Source of the DNA: Pseudomonas frederiksbergensis
Lineage (GTDB): Bacteria > Pseudomonadota > Gammaproteobacteria > Pseudomonadales > Pseudomonadaceae
Length of the DNA: 64,000 bases
NCBI RefSeq assembly: GCF_001952935.1
Contig: NZ_CP018319.1
Coordinates: 1,663,501 to 1,727,500 of the forward strand
Direction of reading: 5' to 3'
Made by a program: the position numbers and the translations under genes. Below are positions 34,424 to 44,972 of this stretch, piece after piece. The notes below the pieces were generated by a model that saw only the letters and a program-made list of their open reading frames with translations, made no database searches and had not been told where the DNA came from. How positions within the stretch are numbered: position 1 is the stretch's first letter; each line of letters starts with the position of its first letter.

Positions 34424-35632
34424 ATGACCGACAGCTTCGTCACCCAGTGCCCGCATTGTCAAACCAGCTTCCGCGTCAGCCATGCTCAGTTGAGCGTGGC
34501 CCGTGGAGTGGTTCGTTGCGGCTCGTGCTTGCAGGTGTTCAACGCCGCCAAGCAGCTGCTTGAACAACGGACCGGCAAGGACGCGATCACGCCGGCTGCC
34601 CCGGCCATCGTCGAACCGCCGGAGCCGCGTGCCATCAGCCAAAAGCAATGGTCGGCGGCCGAGCTGGATCTGGACAGCCTGGACCTGGACGAAGAGCTCG
34701 CACGCCTTGAACAACGGGAAATCCAGCCGACCACCGAATTCGGCCGACAGCGCGAAGACAACCTGAGTGCCAGCCGGGACACCGTCGAGCACGAAGAAAA
34801 ACCGTGGCCCGACAGCCTGTTCAGCGAATCGGCCGCCGATCGTGCGCAGACCACTGAAACCGACTTGCCAGAGCTGGAACTCGATCCGGGCAAATACTCG
34901 CGCACCGAACCTTCGCTGTCCCTGGAACCGGTAGAGCTGGACGATGAACATGTGCCGCCACAGCTGCGCCTGCACGATCCACTCGATGTGCCACTGCATC
35001 ACGAACGCCTGTCGGCGACCGACCACATCAACGACGACCTGCCCTCGATCGAGCCTGCGCGCAAAAAACGTGGGCCGGCTGCCCGCGCCGAAGCCCTGCA
35101 AGACCTGACCGATGACCCACTGCAACTGGACTGGCAAAAGCGCCGCTCGCCCTGGGGTCGACGCTTTTTCTGGCTGCTGCTGATTCTGCTCGGCGTCGCC
35201 GGCCTCGCCGGTCAATACGTCGCCTACCACTTTGACGAGCTGGCACGCCAGGACCAATACCGTCCGTGGTTCCAGCAACTGTGCCCGCACATCGGCTGCA
35301 CCGTGCCTTCCAAAGTCGACATCGCCAAAATCAAAAGCAGCAACCTGGTGGTCCGCAGTCACCCGGACTTCAAGGGTGCGCTGGTAGTCGACGCGATCAT
35401 CTACAATCGCGCGCCCTTCTCCCAGCCTTTCCCACTGCTGGAGCTGCGTTTTGCCGACCTCAACGGCCACCTGATCGCCAGCCGGCGCTTCAAGCCCGGC
35501 GAGTACCTCAACGGTGATCTCGAAGGGATGGCGGAAATGCCCCCGCAAACGCCGATCCACATCGCGCTGGATATCCTCGATCCAGGCTCAAAAGCGGTGA
35601 ATTACAGCCTGAGCTTCCATTCGCCCGAGTGA
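34424..35632 (+). CDS. DUF3426 zinc-ribbon membrane protein
   Basis: A 402-residue protein. An N-terminal MJ0042-type zinc ribbon (CPHC near residue 8, CGSC near 30) is followed by a long acidic, proline-containing cytoplasmic linker. A single membrane segment (about 246-265, FFWLLLILLGVAGLAGQYVA) leads to the C-terminal DUF3426 domain, which holds a Cys pair (LCPHIGCTVP) and ends in LDPGSKAVNYSLSF. Its role is unknown. The position between prmA and dusB is the usual one in Pseudomonas. Confidence 0.88.
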   Translation: MTDSFVTQCPHCQTSFRVSHAQLSVARGVVRCGSCLQVFNAAKQLLEQRTGKDAITPAAPAIVEPPEPRAISQKQWSAAELDLDSLDLDEELARLEQREIQPTTEFGRQREDNLSASRDTVEHEEKPWPDSLFSESAADRAQTTETDLPELELDPGKYSRTEPSLSLEPVELDDEHVPPQLRLHDPLDVPLHHERLSATDHINDDLPSIEPARKKRGPAARAEALQDLTDDPLQLDWQKRRSPWGRRFFWLLLILLGVAGLAGQYVAYHFDELARQDQYRPWFQQLCPHIGCTVPSKVDIAKIKSSNLVVRSHPDFKGALVVDAIIYNRAPFSQPFPLLELRFADLNGHLIASRRFKPGEYLNGDLEGMAEMPPQTPIHIALDILDPGSKAVNYSLSFHSPE

Positions 35633-35817
35633 AACGGTTCAGTGTTACGGCATTGACGGCCAGTTTGCGACTCTGACCGCTCATATCAAACCGCTGGCGA
35701 TAACAGAATAGCTGTTCAGAATTTGTTCAATTCAGCCTTTATCCAGTCATCGAGAGCGGGTATCATGCCAACCCTTTTTCGAACTCTCATGATCCGACCC
35801 CACAACAGGGAAGTCCT

Positions 35818-36828
35818 ATGTCGGCGGTACGCATCGGTCCTTACACATTGCATAACGGCTTGATTCTCGCCCCGATGGCGGGGGTCACAGACCAACCCTT
35901 TCGTCAGCTGTGCAAGCGACTGGGCGCAGGACTTGTAGTCTCGGAAATGGTCACCAGCGACATGAGCTTGTGGAACACCCGCAAATCGCGGATGCGCATG
36001 ATTCACGAAGGTGATCCCGAGCCCCGCTCGGTACAGATCGCCGGTGGTGATGCACAGATGCTGGCGGATGCGGCCCGGGCCAACGTAGAGCTTGGCGCAC
36101 AGATTATTGATATCAACATGGGCTGTCCGGCGAAAAAGGTCTGCAACAAGGCCGCCGGGTCCGCGCTGTTGAAGGATGAAGCACTGGTGACCGAGATCCT
36201 GCAGGCCGTAGTGGCCGCGGTTGATGTGCCGGTCACCCTGAAGATCCGCACCGGCTGGGACCGGGACAACAAGAACGGCCTGACCGTGGCGAAGATCGCC
36301 GAGCAGGCAGGCATTACGGCGTTGGCGGTTCATGGCCGCACCCGTGCCGATCTTTACACCGGCGAAGCCGAGTACGACACCATCGCCGCGATCAAGCAGG
36401 CCGTGTCGATTCCGGTGTTTGCCAATGGCGATATCGATTCGCCCGAGAAGGCCCGGTACGTGCTCGATGCGACCGGTGCCGATGGCCTGCTGGTAGGCCG
36501 GGCTGCCCAGGGGCGGCCGTGGATTTTTCGTGAGATCGATCATTTTCTGCGTACCGGGGAGAAACTCCCGGCACTGGAGCTGATCGAGGTGGAACGCATT
36601 CTGCTTGAGCATCTGGCCGCGCTGCACGTCTTCTATGGAGACGTCATGGGCGTACGCATTGCTCGAAAGCATGTGGGCTGGTATCTCGCAACCTTGCCGG
36701 GCGCCAGGGAGTTTCGCGCCCACTTCAATCGTTTGGAAGATACGGAAGCACAGTGCGCCAACGTTCAGGGCTTCTTCGCCGAACGTTACAAGAGCCTGAC
36801 AGGGGACGGAGACGAGGTGGCCGCATGA
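35818..36828 (+). CDS. dusB: tRNA-dihydrouridine synthase B
   Basis: A 336-residue FMN enzyme reducing uridines in the tRNA D-loop. The TIM barrel starts with [13 protein letters not shown], the catalytic Cys109 lies in [19 protein letters not shown], and [11 protein letters not shown] and [15 protein letters not shown] bind flavin. Its stop overlaps the fis start by four bases (ATGA), the conserved dusB-fis operon of gamma-proteobacteria. Confidence 0.97.
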   Translation: MSAVRIGPYTLHNGLILAPMAGVTDQPFRQLCKRLGAGLVVSEMVTSDMSLWNTRKSRMRMIHEGDPEPRSVQIAGGDAQMLADAARANVELGAQIIDINMGCPAKKVCNKAAGSALLKDEALVTEILQAVVAAVDVPVTLKIRTGWDRDNKNGLTVAKIAEQAGITALAVHGRTRADLYTGEAEYDTIAAIKQAVSIPVFANGDIDSPEKARYVLDATGADGLLVGRAAQGRPWIFREIDHFLRTGEKLPALELIEVERILLEHLAALHVFYGDVMGVRIARKHVGWYLATLPGAREFRAHFNRLEDTEAQCANVQGFFAERYKSLTGDGDEVAA

Positions 36829-37145
36829 CGATGATGACCGAGACTTTAGTGAGTGGAACAACACCCGTGAGCGACAACGTGAATTTGAAACAGCACCTCA
36901 ATACGCCGAGCGAAGAAGGTCAGACCCTTCGCGGGAGTGTCGAGAAGGCGCTGCACAATTATTTCGCCCACCTTGAGGGCGCTGCCGTCACGGATGTGTA
37001 CAACCTGGTGCTTTCCGAAGTCGAGGCTCCCCTGCTCGAGTGCGTGATGAACTACGTCAAGGGCAACCAGACCAAGGCCAGTGAGCTGCTCGGACTGAAC
37101 CGAGGCACGCTGCGCAAGAAACTCAAGCAGTACGATTTGCTGTAA
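36825..37145 (+). CDS. fis: DNA-binding protein Fis
   Basis: A 106-residue nucleoid-associated regulator. The C-terminal helix-turn-helix is clear ([26 protein letters not shown] region) and the core begins [13 protein letters not shown]. The ATG at 36825 overlaps the dusB stop, so translation is coupled. An intrinsic terminator follows within 20 bases. Confidence 0.97.
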   Translation: MTMMTETLVSGTTPVSDNVNLKQHLNTPSEEGQTLRGSVEKALHNYFAHLEGAAVTDVYNLVLSEVEAPLLECVMNYVKGNQTKASELLGLNRGTLRKKLKQYDLL

Positions 37146-37162
37146 GCATTCAATCAAACCAG

Positions 37163-37195
37163 AAAGGCGCCCGCGTAAAAACGGTCGCCTTTTTT
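37163..37195 (+). terminator. Terminator after dusB-fis
   Basis: AAAGGCG (37163-37169) pairs with CGCCTTT (37187-37193) around a loop with partial GCCCG pairing, followed by a run of six T (37190-37195). It lies 17 bases past the fis stop. Confidence 0.7.
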
Positions 37196-37227
37196 GCTGA
37201 CTTCCCTTGCTTTTGATGGAAATTGAA

Positions 37228-38835
37228 ATGACCGACCAGACTACCCGCCTGCCGATCCGCCGCGCCTTGATCAGCGTTTCCGACAAGACCGGGATCCTCG
37301 AATTCGCCAAAGAGCTCGAAGCCCTGGGCGTCGAGATCCTCTCCACCGGCGGAACGTTCAAGCTGCTGCGCGACAACGGTGTTGCCGCAGTGGAAGTCGC
37401 GGATTACACCGGTTTCGCAGAAATGATGGACGGTCGGGTAAAAACCTTGCACCCGAAAATCCACGGCGGGATCCTCGGTCGTCGCGGGATCGACGACGCC
37501 ATCATGAACGAACACGGCATCAAGCCGATCGATCTGGTAGCGGTCAACCTGTACCCGTTCGAAGCCACCATCAACAAACCAGGCTGCGACCTGCCGACCG
37601 CAATCGAGAACATCGACATCGGCGGCCCGACCATGGTCCGTTCGGCTGCCAAAAACCACAAAGACGTGGCCATCGTGGTGAATGCCAGCGACTACGCCAA
37701 TGTCCTGGAAAGCCTCAAGGCCGGCGGCCTGACCTACGCTCAGCGTTTCGACCTGATGCTCAAGGCCTTCGAACACACTGCCGCCTACGACGGCATGATC
37801 GCCAACTACATGGGCACCGTGAACCAGGCTGCTGAAACGCTCTCGACCTCCGGTCGCAGCGAGTTCCCACGCACCTTCAACAGCCAGTTCGTCAAGGCCC
37901 AGGAAATGCGCTACGGCGAGAACCCGCACCAGAGCGCGGCGTTCTACGTTGAAGCCAAACCGGCCGAAGTCGGTATTGCCACCGCCACCCAACTGCAAGG
38001 CAAAGAGCTGTCGTACAACAACGTGGCCGACACCGATGCCGCGCTGGAATGCGTGAAGAGCTTCGTCAAACCGGCCTGCGTGATCGTCAAGCACGCCAAC
38101 CCGTGCGGCGTGGCCGTGAGCCCGGATGCGGAAGGCGGTATCCGCCAGGCTTACGAACTGGCCTACGCCACCGACACCGAATCGGCGTTCGGCGGCATCA
38201 TCGCCTTCAACCGCGAACTGGATGCTGAAACCGCCAAGGCCATCGTCGAGCGTCAGTTCGTCGAAGTGATCATTGCCCCGTCCGTCAGTGAAGAAGCTCG
38301 CGCCATCGTGGCGGCCAAAGCCAACGTGCGCCTGCTGGCCTGCGGCGAGTGGTCGGCTGATCGCGCGGCTGCTTGGGACTACAAACGCGTCAACGGTGGC
38401 CTGCTGGTACAGAGCCGCGACATCGGCATGATCGGGGCCGACGACCTGAAAGTCGTGACCAAACGCGCCCCGACCGAGCAAGAGATCCATGACCTGATCT
38501 TCGCCTGGAAAGTCGCCAAATACGTTAAGTCCAACGCCATCGTCTACGCCAAGAATCGCCAGACCATCGGTGTCGGCGCTGGCCAGATGAGCCGCGTGAA
38601 CTCCGCGCGGATTGCTGCGATCAAGGCTGAACACGCTGGTTTGCAGGTGGCAGGTTCGGTGATGGCCTCCGACGCGTTCTTCCCATTCCGCGACGGCCTG
38701 GACAACGCAGCCAAGGTCGGTATCACAGCGGTGATCCAGCCGGGCGGCTCGATGCGTGATGCGGAAGTGATTGCCGCTGCTGATGAAGCCGGCATCGCCA
38801 TGGTCTTCACCGGCATGCGCCACTTCCGTCACTAA
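37228..38835 (+). CDS. purH: Bifunctional AICAR formyltransferase / IMP cyclohydrolase PurH
   Basis: A 535-residue enzyme for the last two steps of purine synthesis to IMP. The N-terminal MGS-like cyclohydrolase domain spans about residues 1-150 ([36 protein letters not shown]). The transformylase domain contains [23 protein letters not shown] and [16 protein letters not shown]. The ATG at 37228 ([12 protein letters not shown]) was preferred to an ATG seven codons earlier on family length. Confidence 0.97.
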   Translation: MTDQTTRLPIRRALISVSDKTGILEFAKELEALGVEILSTGGTFKLLRDNGVAAVEVADYTGFAEMMDGRVKTLHPKIHGGILGRRGIDDAIMNEHGIKPIDLVAVNLYPFEATINKPGCDLPTAIENIDIGGPTMVRSAAKNHKDVAIVVNASDYANVLESLKAGGLTYAQRFDLMLKAFEHTAAYDGMIANYMGTVNQAAETLSTSGRSEFPRTFNSQFVKAQEMRYGENPHQSAAFYVEAKPAEVGIATATQLQGKELSYNNVADTDAALECVKSFVKPACVIVKHANPCGVAVSPDAEGGIRQAYELAYATDTESAFGGIIAFNRELDAETAKAIVERQFVEVIIAPSVSEEARAIVAAKANVRLLACGEWSADRAAAWDYKRVNGGLLVQSRDIGMIGADDLKVVTKRAPTEQEIHDLIFAWKVAKYVKSNAIVYAKNRQTIGVGAGQMSRVNSARIAAIKAEHAGLQVAGSVMASDAFFPFRDGLDNAAKVGITAVIQPGGSMRDAEVIAAADEAGIAMVFTGMRHFRH

Positions 38836-38847
38836 CTACACGATCAA

Positions 38848-38936
38848 CTGTGGGAGCTGGCCTGCCAGCGATAGCATCCCCTCGGTTTAGCTGATAAACC
38901 GAGTTGTCTGCATCGCCGGCAGGCCAGCTCCCACAG
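38848..38936. repeat. REP-type palindromic repeat between purH and purD
   Basis: CTGTGGGAGCTGGCCTGCCAGCGAT (38848-38872) is mirrored at 38912-38936 with one mismatch. An inner hairpin, CTCGGTTTAG with CTGATAAACCGAG (38881-38903), sits in the loop. The outer arms share the TGTGGGAGC end with the elements at 11349 and 63131 but differ inside. Confidence 0.8.
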
Positions 38937-38988
38937 AAAAGCGCCTCCGCGGCGCTCAACAGAATTAGCGTCATCCGAGGTTTTTGAA

Positions 38989-40284
38989 ATGAATGTTTTG
39001 ATCATTGGCAGCGGTGGCCGTGAACACGCCCTGGCCTGGAAAGTAGCTCAGGATCCGCGCGTGCAGAAGGTTTTTGTTGCCCCGGGCAACGCCGGCACCG
39101 CCATTGAAGCCAAGTGCGAGAACGTCGCAATCGACGTGCTGGCCCTTGAACAGCTTGCAGACTTCGCCGAGAAAAACGTTTCCCTGACCATCGTCGGTCC
39201 GGAAGTGCCGCTGGTCGCTGGTGTCGTCGATCTGTTCCGCGCCCGCGGCCTGGATTGCTTCGGTCCAACCGCTGGTGCTGCCCAGCTGGAAGGTTCGAAA
39301 GCCTTCACCAAGGATTTCCTGGCGCGCCACAAGATTCCGACCGCCGACTACCAGAACTTCACCGAGATCGAGCCTGCCCTGGCTTATCTGCGTGAAAAAG
39401 GCGCACCGATCGTGATCAAGGCCGATGGCCTGGCCGCCGGTAAAGGCGTGATCGTTGCCATGACGCTGACCGAAGCCGAAGACGCCGTACGCGACATGCT
39501 CGCGGGCAACGCATTCGGCGATGCCGGTTCGCGCGTGGTGATCGAAGAGTTCCTGGACGGCGAAGAAGCCAGCTTCATTGTCATGGTCGACGGCAAGAAC
39601 GTATTGCCGATGGCCACCAGCCAGGACCACAAACGCGTCGGCGACGGTGACACAGGTCCGAACACTGGCGGCATGGGTGCCTACTCCCCCGCCCCGGTCG
39701 TGACCGCTGACGTGCACCAGCGCGTCATGGACCTGGTGATCTGGCCGACCGTGCGCGGCATGGCCGAGGAAGGCAATGTTTACACGGGCTTCCTCTACGC
39801 CGGTCTGATGATCGACAAGGCTGGTAACCCAAAAGTCATCGAATTCAACTGCCGTTTCGGCGACCCTGAGACCCAACCGGTGATGCTGCGTTTGCAGTCG
39901 AGCCTGGTGTTGCTGGTCGAAGCGGCGCTGGCACAAGCCCTGGACAAGGTCGAAGCACAATGGGATCCACGTCCGAGCGTCGGTATTGTATTGGCCGCTG
40001 GCGGTTACCCGGGTGACTACGCCAAAGGCGTTGCCATCAACGGCCTGGATGCAGCCGCGACACTGGAAGGCAAAGTCTTCCATGCCGGTACTGCGCTCAA
40101 GGACGGTCAAGTAGTGACCGCCGGTGGTCGGGTGCTATGCGCAACCGCCATGGGCACCAGCGTCGATGCAGCCCAGCAGCAGGCTTACAAACTGGCGGCT
40201 AAAATCGACTGGGAAGGCTGCTTCTACCGTAAGGACATTGGCTATCGCGCCATTGCCCGCGAGCGTGGCGAGAGTCAGGAATAA
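38989..40284 (+). CDS. purD: Phosphoribosylamine-glycine ligase PurD
   Basis: A 431-residue ATP-grasp ligase, second step of purine synthesis. It starts MNVLIIGSGGREHALAWK, has IVIKADGLAAGKGV for ATP binding, TGGMGAYSPAP, and the metal-binding EFNCRFGDPETQ. It follows purH after a palindromic repeat and precedes retS, the same order as in P. aeruginosa. Confidence 0.97.
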   Translation: MNVLIIGSGGREHALAWKVAQDPRVQKVFVAPGNAGTAIEAKCENVAIDVLALEQLADFAEKNVSLTIVGPEVPLVAGVVDLFRARGLDCFGPTAGAAQLEGSKAFTKDFLARHKIPTADYQNFTEIEPALAYLREKGAPIVIKADGLAAGKGVIVAMTLTEAEDAVRDMLAGNAFGDAGSRVVIEEFLDGEEASFIVMVDGKNVLPMATSQDHKRVGDGDTGPNTGGMGAYSPAPVVTADVHQRVMDLVIWPTVRGMAEEGNVYTGFLYAGLMIDKAGNPKVIEFNCRFGDPETQPVMLRLQSSLVLLVEAALAQALDKVEAQWDPRPSVGIVLAAGGYPGDYAKGVAINGLDAAATLEGKVFHAGTALKDGQVVTAGGRVLCATAMGTSVDAAQQQAYKLAAKIDWEGCFYRKDIGYRAIARERGESQE

Positions 40285-40383
40285 GCCATCCATCCGGCCA
40301 GGCAAGGGCTTGCGGCCCTTGCCTGACTATTCCGGCGCCGCGCATAGTTATACTTTGGCATTAACCTACGAAGGGATTTCGCC

Positions 40384-43161
40384 GTGCGCTGGCTCAGGAT
40401 CGCCATAGGATTCACCGTCACTCTGCTGACCTTGCTCTGCATGCTCCCGGCCCAGGCCGCGCAAGGCAGTGGCTGGGCGGTATTGCTCGACGAACAGGGT
40501 GACCTGCAGCTCAGCGACATCCGTTCCGCTCGCTACACCAATCAATTCAGCCCCATTGAACTCGACCGCCTCACCGCCGCCGAGCCTGATGGTGCATTAT
40601 GGCTGCGCTTCAAGCTCGCTCCCGGCAAGCATGAGCAATTGCTGCGGGTATTCGCGCCCGACCTGTCGCACCTCAATCTGTATGTGCTGGACGGCGACAC
40701 GCTGATCGAGCAACAGAACACCGGCACCCGCCAGCCCCAGGCTGAACGGCCACTGCCCAGCAGCGACTTCATGTTGCCGCTGCCGCAAAACGAAAAACCT
40801 CTCGATGTTTACCTGCGACTGGTCTCCGACAATCAGTTGAGGCCTCACATCACCCTGCAGTCGGCGGTCATGACCGCAGCCAACCAGAATCAGACGCTGA
40901 TCTTCGGAGTGTTGTTCGGTTGCCTCGGGATGTTGATCCTGTACAGCCTCGTCCGCTACGCCTATACCCGCTCACGCAGCAGTTTCTGGCTGGCGGGATG
41001 TGAAGCATTGTTGATGCTCAGCCTGTTGCTGTTGCTGAATCTGGCAGGGCCCTGGCTGCCGAACTGGCATGCGGTGCAAACACCCGGCGCCTACTTCGCC
41101 TTGCTGCTGACGGCGCCGTGCGGCCTGATGTTCGCCTATCGCTTCTTCGCCCCACTCGGCCCGCACCCACTGAACAAGCTGCTGATGGGGGACATTCTGT
41201 TCATCGTGGTCTGCAGCTTGCTGCTGTTATTCGTCAACACGCTGCCGCTGAACATCATGACCTACGCCCTGGTCGCCCTGGCAGGCCTGAGCATGTTGTT
41301 CGTCAGCGCCTATCACTGGCAAAAAGGTTATCGCCCGGCGCGCCTGTTCGTCGCGGCGATGGTGGTGTTCAACATTGGCACTCTGATCATGTTGCCGGCA
41401 CTGCTGGGATTAACCCTGATCGCCCCGCAGGGCTTGATCATGACGCTGCTGGGGTTGATCTGCATCAGCGGCATATTGATGAGCATTGCCTTGAGCGAAC
41501 GTCAGCGCAGCATTACCGAAGCCCGGTTCAGCGTCAGCCGCGACCTGGCCGCCAGCAACGCCGAGATCAACGCCAAAGCCGAATTCCTGGCAAAAATCAG
41601 CCACGAAATCCGCACCCCGATGAATGGCGTGCTGGGCATGACCGAACTGCTGTTGGGCACGCCGCTCTCGGTCAAGCAGCGCGACTATGTACAGACCATC
41701 CACAGTGCCGGCAACGAACTGCTGACACTGATCAACGAGATTCTCGACATCTCCAAGCTCGAATCCGGGCAGATCGAACTGGACGATGTGCAGTTCGACC
41801 TCAACGCGCTGATCGAAGACTGCCTGAGCATCTTTCGCGCCAAGGCCGAACAGCAGAACGTCGAGTTGATCAGTTTTATCCAGCCGCAAGTGCCACGCGT
41901 CATCAGCGGTGATCCGACGCGCCTGCGCCAGACCCTGCTGAGCCTGCTGGAAAACGCCCTGAAGAAAACCGACGAAGGCGAAATCCTGATCGTTGTCGCG
42001 CTCGATGAGCGCAGTGCCAAACCGCGCTTGCGCATTGCCGTGCAGGACAGCGGGGAGCCGATGGACGCCGAAGAGCGCGATGCATTGATGCACGCCGAAC
42101 TGCACAGCAAGCACTTCCTTTCGGCCACCCGCTTGGGAGGCAACCTGGGGCTGGTGATCGCCCGTCAGCTGATTCGCTTGATGCACGGTGAGTTCGGGAT
42201 CAAGAGCGGCGCCAATCAGGGCAGCACCTTGTGGCTGACCCTGCCGCTGGACCCCGACCGCCTGGAACACCCGACGTCCGACCTTGATGGCCCCTTGCAG
42301 GGTGCACGGGTGTTGGTGGTCGACGATAACGACACATGTCGCAAAGTGCTGATGCAACAGTGCACCGCCTGGGGCCTTAATGTCAGCTCCGTAGCGTCCG
42401 GCAAGGAAGCGCTGGCGCTGCTGCGGACCAAGGCTCACTTGCGTGATTACTTCGACGTGGTCCTGCTGGACCAGAACATGCCCGGCATGACCGGCATGCA
42501 ACTGGCGGCCAAGATCAAGGAAGATCCGAGCCTGAACCACGACATCCTGCTGATCATGCTCACCGGCATCAGCAATGCGCCGAGCAAGATCATCGCGCGC
42601 AACTCGGGGATCAAGCGCATCCTCGCCAAACCGGTGGCCGGTTACACCCTCAAGACGACATTGGCCGACGAGCTGAACCAGCGAAACAAGGGCCTCTCCA
42701 TCTCGCCGCACCTGCCCACCGGCCCAACCTTGCCGGTCAAGGTGCCAAGCGATTTCCGCATTCTGGTGGCCGAAGACAACAGCATCTCGACCAAAGTGAT
42801 TCGCGGCATGCTGGGCAAGCTCAACCTGCAACCGGACACCGCCAGCAATGGCGAAGAAGCGCTGACGGCGATGAAGGCCCAGCGCTATGACCTGGTGCTG
42901 ATGGACTGTGAAATGCCAATCCTCGACGGCTTCTCCGCCACCCAGCAACTGCGTGCCTGGGAAGTCGGCAATCAGCGGATTCGCACGCCGGTGGTGGCTT
43001 TGACGGCGCACATTCTTGCCGAACACAAAGAGCGCGCGCGCCAGGCCGGCATGGACGGGCACATGGCCAAACCGGTGGAGTTGTCGCAACTGCGGGAACT
43101 GATCGAGCACTGGGTGGCTCAGCGTGATCAGCAGATCCGGGCAGCGGCTCAGACGTCCTGA
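40384..43161 (+). CDS. retS: Hybrid sensor kinase RetS
   Basis: A 925-residue hybrid kinase: signal peptide (1-25), periplasmic 7TMR-DISMED2 domain (about 35-165), seven membrane segments (about 172-370), HisKA with His407, HATPase with Asn524, and two receivers with Asp696 and Asp841. These residues match P. aeruginosa RetS His424, Asp713 and Asp858 with a constant offset of 17, which makes the assignment firm. RetS inhibits GacS and so controls the switch from acute virulence to biofilm. The G1 box is weak (DSGEPM), as known for RetS. The GTG start follows AAGGGA. The gene lies downstream of purD as in P. aeruginosa. Confidence 0.95.
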   Translation: MRWLRIAIGFTVTLLTLLCMLPAQAAQGSGWAVLLDEQGDLQLSDIRSARYTNQFSPIELDRLTAAEPDGALWLRFKLAPGKHEQLLRVFAPDLSHLNLYVLDGDTLIEQQNTGTRQPQAERPLPSSDFMLPLPQNEKPLDVYLRLVSDNQLRPHITLQSAVMTAANQNQTLIFGVLFGCLGMLILYSLVRYAYTRSRSSFWLAGCEALLMLSLLLLLNLAGPWLPNWHAVQTPGAYFALLLTAPCGLMFAYRFFAPLGPHPLNKLLMGDILFIVVCSLLLLFVNTLPLNIMTYALVALAGLSMLFVSAYHWQKGYRPARLFVAAMVVFNIGTLIMLPALLGLTLIAPQGLIMTLLGLICISGILMSIALSERQRSITEARFSVSRDLAASNAEINAKAEFLAKISHEIRTPMNGVLGMTELLLGTPLSVKQRDYVQTIHSAGNELLTLINEILDISKLESGQIELDDVQFDLNALIEDCLSIFRAKAEQQNVELISFIQPQVPRVISGDPTRLRQTLLSLLENALKKTDEGEILIVVALDERSAKPRLRIAVQDSGEPMDAEERDALMHAELHSKHFLSATRLGGNLGLVIARQLIRLMHGEFGIKSGANQGSTLWLTLPLDPDRLEHPTSDLDGPLQGARVLVVDDNDTCRKVLMQQCTAWGLNVSSVASGKEALALLRTKAHLRDYFDVVLLDQNMPGMTGMQLAAKIKEDPSLNHDILLIMLTGISNAPSKIIARNSGIKRILAKPVAGYTLKTTLADELNQRNKGLSISPHLPTGPTLPVKVPSDFRILVAEDNSISTKVIRGMLGKLNLQPDTASNGEEALTAMKAQRYDLVLMDCEMPILDGFSATQQLRAWEVGNQRIRTPVVALTAHILAEHKERARQAGMDGHMAKPVELSQLRELIEHWVAQRDQQIRAAAQTS

Positions 43162-43225
43162 GCCGACAGACCCCGCAGCGCCTGATAGACTCCCCCTCGA
43201 CTTCCCTCACCAGTGAGCTTGCACC

Positions 43226-43822
43226 ATGCTCCACGTGTTGTTCAGCGTTTACCTGAAGATGCTGGTGCTCTACAGCCCGTTCTTCGTGTTGTCCTGTTTC
43301 ATCAGTCTGACCCGCGGTTATTCGCGCAAGGAACAACGCCGTCTGGCCTGGAAAGTGGCGACAGCCACACTGGTCTCCAGCGTCTTGCTGTACCTGTTCG
43401 GGCGAGTGATTTTCAGTGTATTCGGCATCACCGTGGACGCGTTCCGCATCGGCGCCGGCAGTGTGTTGTTTATCTCGGCGCTGGGCATGGCCCAGGGCAA
43501 GTCGGCGGTGCAAACCGACAACGTGCAGCAGGACGTGACCATCGTCCCGCTGACCATTCCCCTGACAGTCGGCCCTGGCACCATCGGCGCCTTGCTGGTG
43601 ATGGGCGTGAGTCAGCCTCATTGGGACGACAAACTCACGGCCATTCTCAGTATTGCCCTGGCCAGTTTTACGGTCGGCGTGGTGCTTTACCTGTCCAATC
43701 GCATCGAGCGCATTCTCGGTGACCAGGGGTTGCAGATCGTCAGCCGGTTGATGGGGTTGTTCGTCTGCGCATTGGCGGCGCAGATCATCTTTACCGGGGT
43801 GAAGGGCTATCTGGTTCCCTGA
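43226..43822 (+). CDS. MarC family integral membrane protein
   Basis: A 198-residue membrane protein with about six membrane segments. Family motifs include YSPFFVLSCFISLT, the FGITVDAFRIGAGSVLF stretch and the conserved PLTIPLTVGPGTIGALL. MarC (SnatA/YhgN) proteins have no agreed transport role; some were described as amino-acid exporters. It follows retS after 64 bp and ends at a hairpin terminator. Confidence 0.88.
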   Translation: MLHVLFSVYLKMLVLYSPFFVLSCFISLTRGYSRKEQRRLAWKVATATLVSSVLLYLFGRVIFSVFGITVDAFRIGAGSVLFISALGMAQGKSAVQTDNVQQDVTIVPLTIPLTVGPGTIGALLVMGVSQPHWDDKLTAILSIALASFTVGVVLYLSNRIERILGDQGLQIVSRLMGLFVCALAAQIIFTGVKGYLVP

Positions 43823-43830
43823 ATCGGCTT

Positions 43831-43858
43831 AGGGGACGGCCTTCCAGGCCGTTCCCCT
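43831..43858 (+). terminator. Hairpin terminator after the MarC-family gene
   Basis: AGGGGACGGCC and GGCCGTTCCCCT pair with one bulged T around TTCCA. No long T run follows. It marks the end of the conserved retS-marC segment and the start of the accessory island. Confidence 0.55.
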
Positions 43859-43905
43859 GCCACACCAGCCGGTATACGGGTCCGCACGGTGACTCAATAG
43901 ATTAC

Positions 43906-44727
43906 TTACTTCGGAGCATTTCTGCGGCGATTGAAGCGTTTCTGCAGCAGCGGCTTGTAATACTGACCCAAGTACGCTTCCAGCTCATTCTTCAGTTCAG
44001 CATAACGAATTGGGTTAAAGGTAATAAAAGAAATGCCACGAAAGATATCGAGATGCGAAGTTCTCCAATCAAAAAAGAGAGGTGTGGTTTCGTTACTACC
44101 GCCCACGCTGTCGATCGACACCAACGAAGTTACGATAATGCCATTGGTCAATTGATCACATGGCATCACCGCCAGCCTGACACCTTTACTGCCTGTAACT
44201 TCGCGATTGAACAAATTGATCGCTTCCGGTTCCTGCTTCACGGCATCCAATGTCGAGTTGGCAACTGCGCTGAGTACGGCAGCCCCCGGAATCGCAGCTT
44301 TCGCTGCATCCATACCGGCCTTGACGATGTCGGTAACGATGTTATCCATGGTCAATTGATGGGAACTCTTCTGATAAACGGTGTAGCCGGCATCCGCCAC
44401 GAAACACCCCGCTTCATCCATGCATGCCAGGAAAGCGAGATACCACGCTTTAGGGTCGTCTTCTGGAACTTCGTAACTTGCCTCCAGCTTCGAAAACTTG
44501 ATCAGGTTCTCAATGATCGCCATATTTTCAAGCGTAATATTTTCGCCATACCCCACCAGCGTATTGGCCAGCACGACCGCATCCAGCTCTTTGGTCGGGC
44601 TCGAAGCGTCTGCTGCCAAAAAAGACCGCATACGAATTACAGGCTGCTCAGACAGCCGCCGACTAATACGCGCCTTAACTAAAGCAGTACATTTTTCGAC
44701 ATTAATAGCACTTTCAATAACATCCAT
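43906..44727 (-). CDS. Unrecognised island protein
   Basis: A 273-residue protein of no family I recognise. It appears soluble and mostly helical at the N-terminus (MDVIESAINVEKCTALVKAR). A small-residue-rich stretch near residues 135-165 (AGMDAAKAAIPGAAVLSAVA) could be a membrane-active helix, and the tail is basic (LLQKRFNRRRNAPK). The ATG at 44727 was preferred because GGA lies about 9 bases ahead; a GTG at 44760 would add 11 residues. It flanks the large toxin gene, separated from it by a divergent gene. A part in toxin release or protection is possible but unsupported by homology. Confidence 0.65.
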   Translation of the reverse strand: MDVIESAINVEKCTALVKARISRRLSEQPVIRMRSFLAADASSPTKELDAVVLANTLVGYGENITLENMAIIENLIKFSKLEASYEVPEDDPKAWYLAFLACMDEAGCFVADAGYTVYQKSSHQLTMDNIVTDIVKAGMDAAKAAIPGAAVLSAVANSTLDAVKQEPEAINLFNREVTGSKGVRLAVMPCDQLTNGIIVTSLVSIDSVGGSNETTPLFFDWRTSHLDIFRGISFITFNPIRYAELKNELEAYLGQYYKPLLQKRFNRRRNAPK

Positions 44728-44972
44728 ATCCAATATTCCATCTAATAAATTAATAAGCACCCTGATAAGGGCCAGACGAATCTAACGCACTCCATACAGA
44801 CAAACAAACCACAATCAATTTCCATATATGTACAAGCACGACGCCACGCCCGAGAGAAAACTTCACACATATATAACGCCTGCACTGACACTCGCCATTG
44901 TAAGCTGCGAACATTGCACAGCCGTGCAATACCCTCATCAGGAACTATTATTTCTTTTATCAGGTATTACTT

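Noticed and set aside
33500..35560. A 686-codon antisense frame over prmA and the DUF3426 gene
   Set aside because: Both forward genes are supported by clear domains; the reverse frame reflects codon bias.
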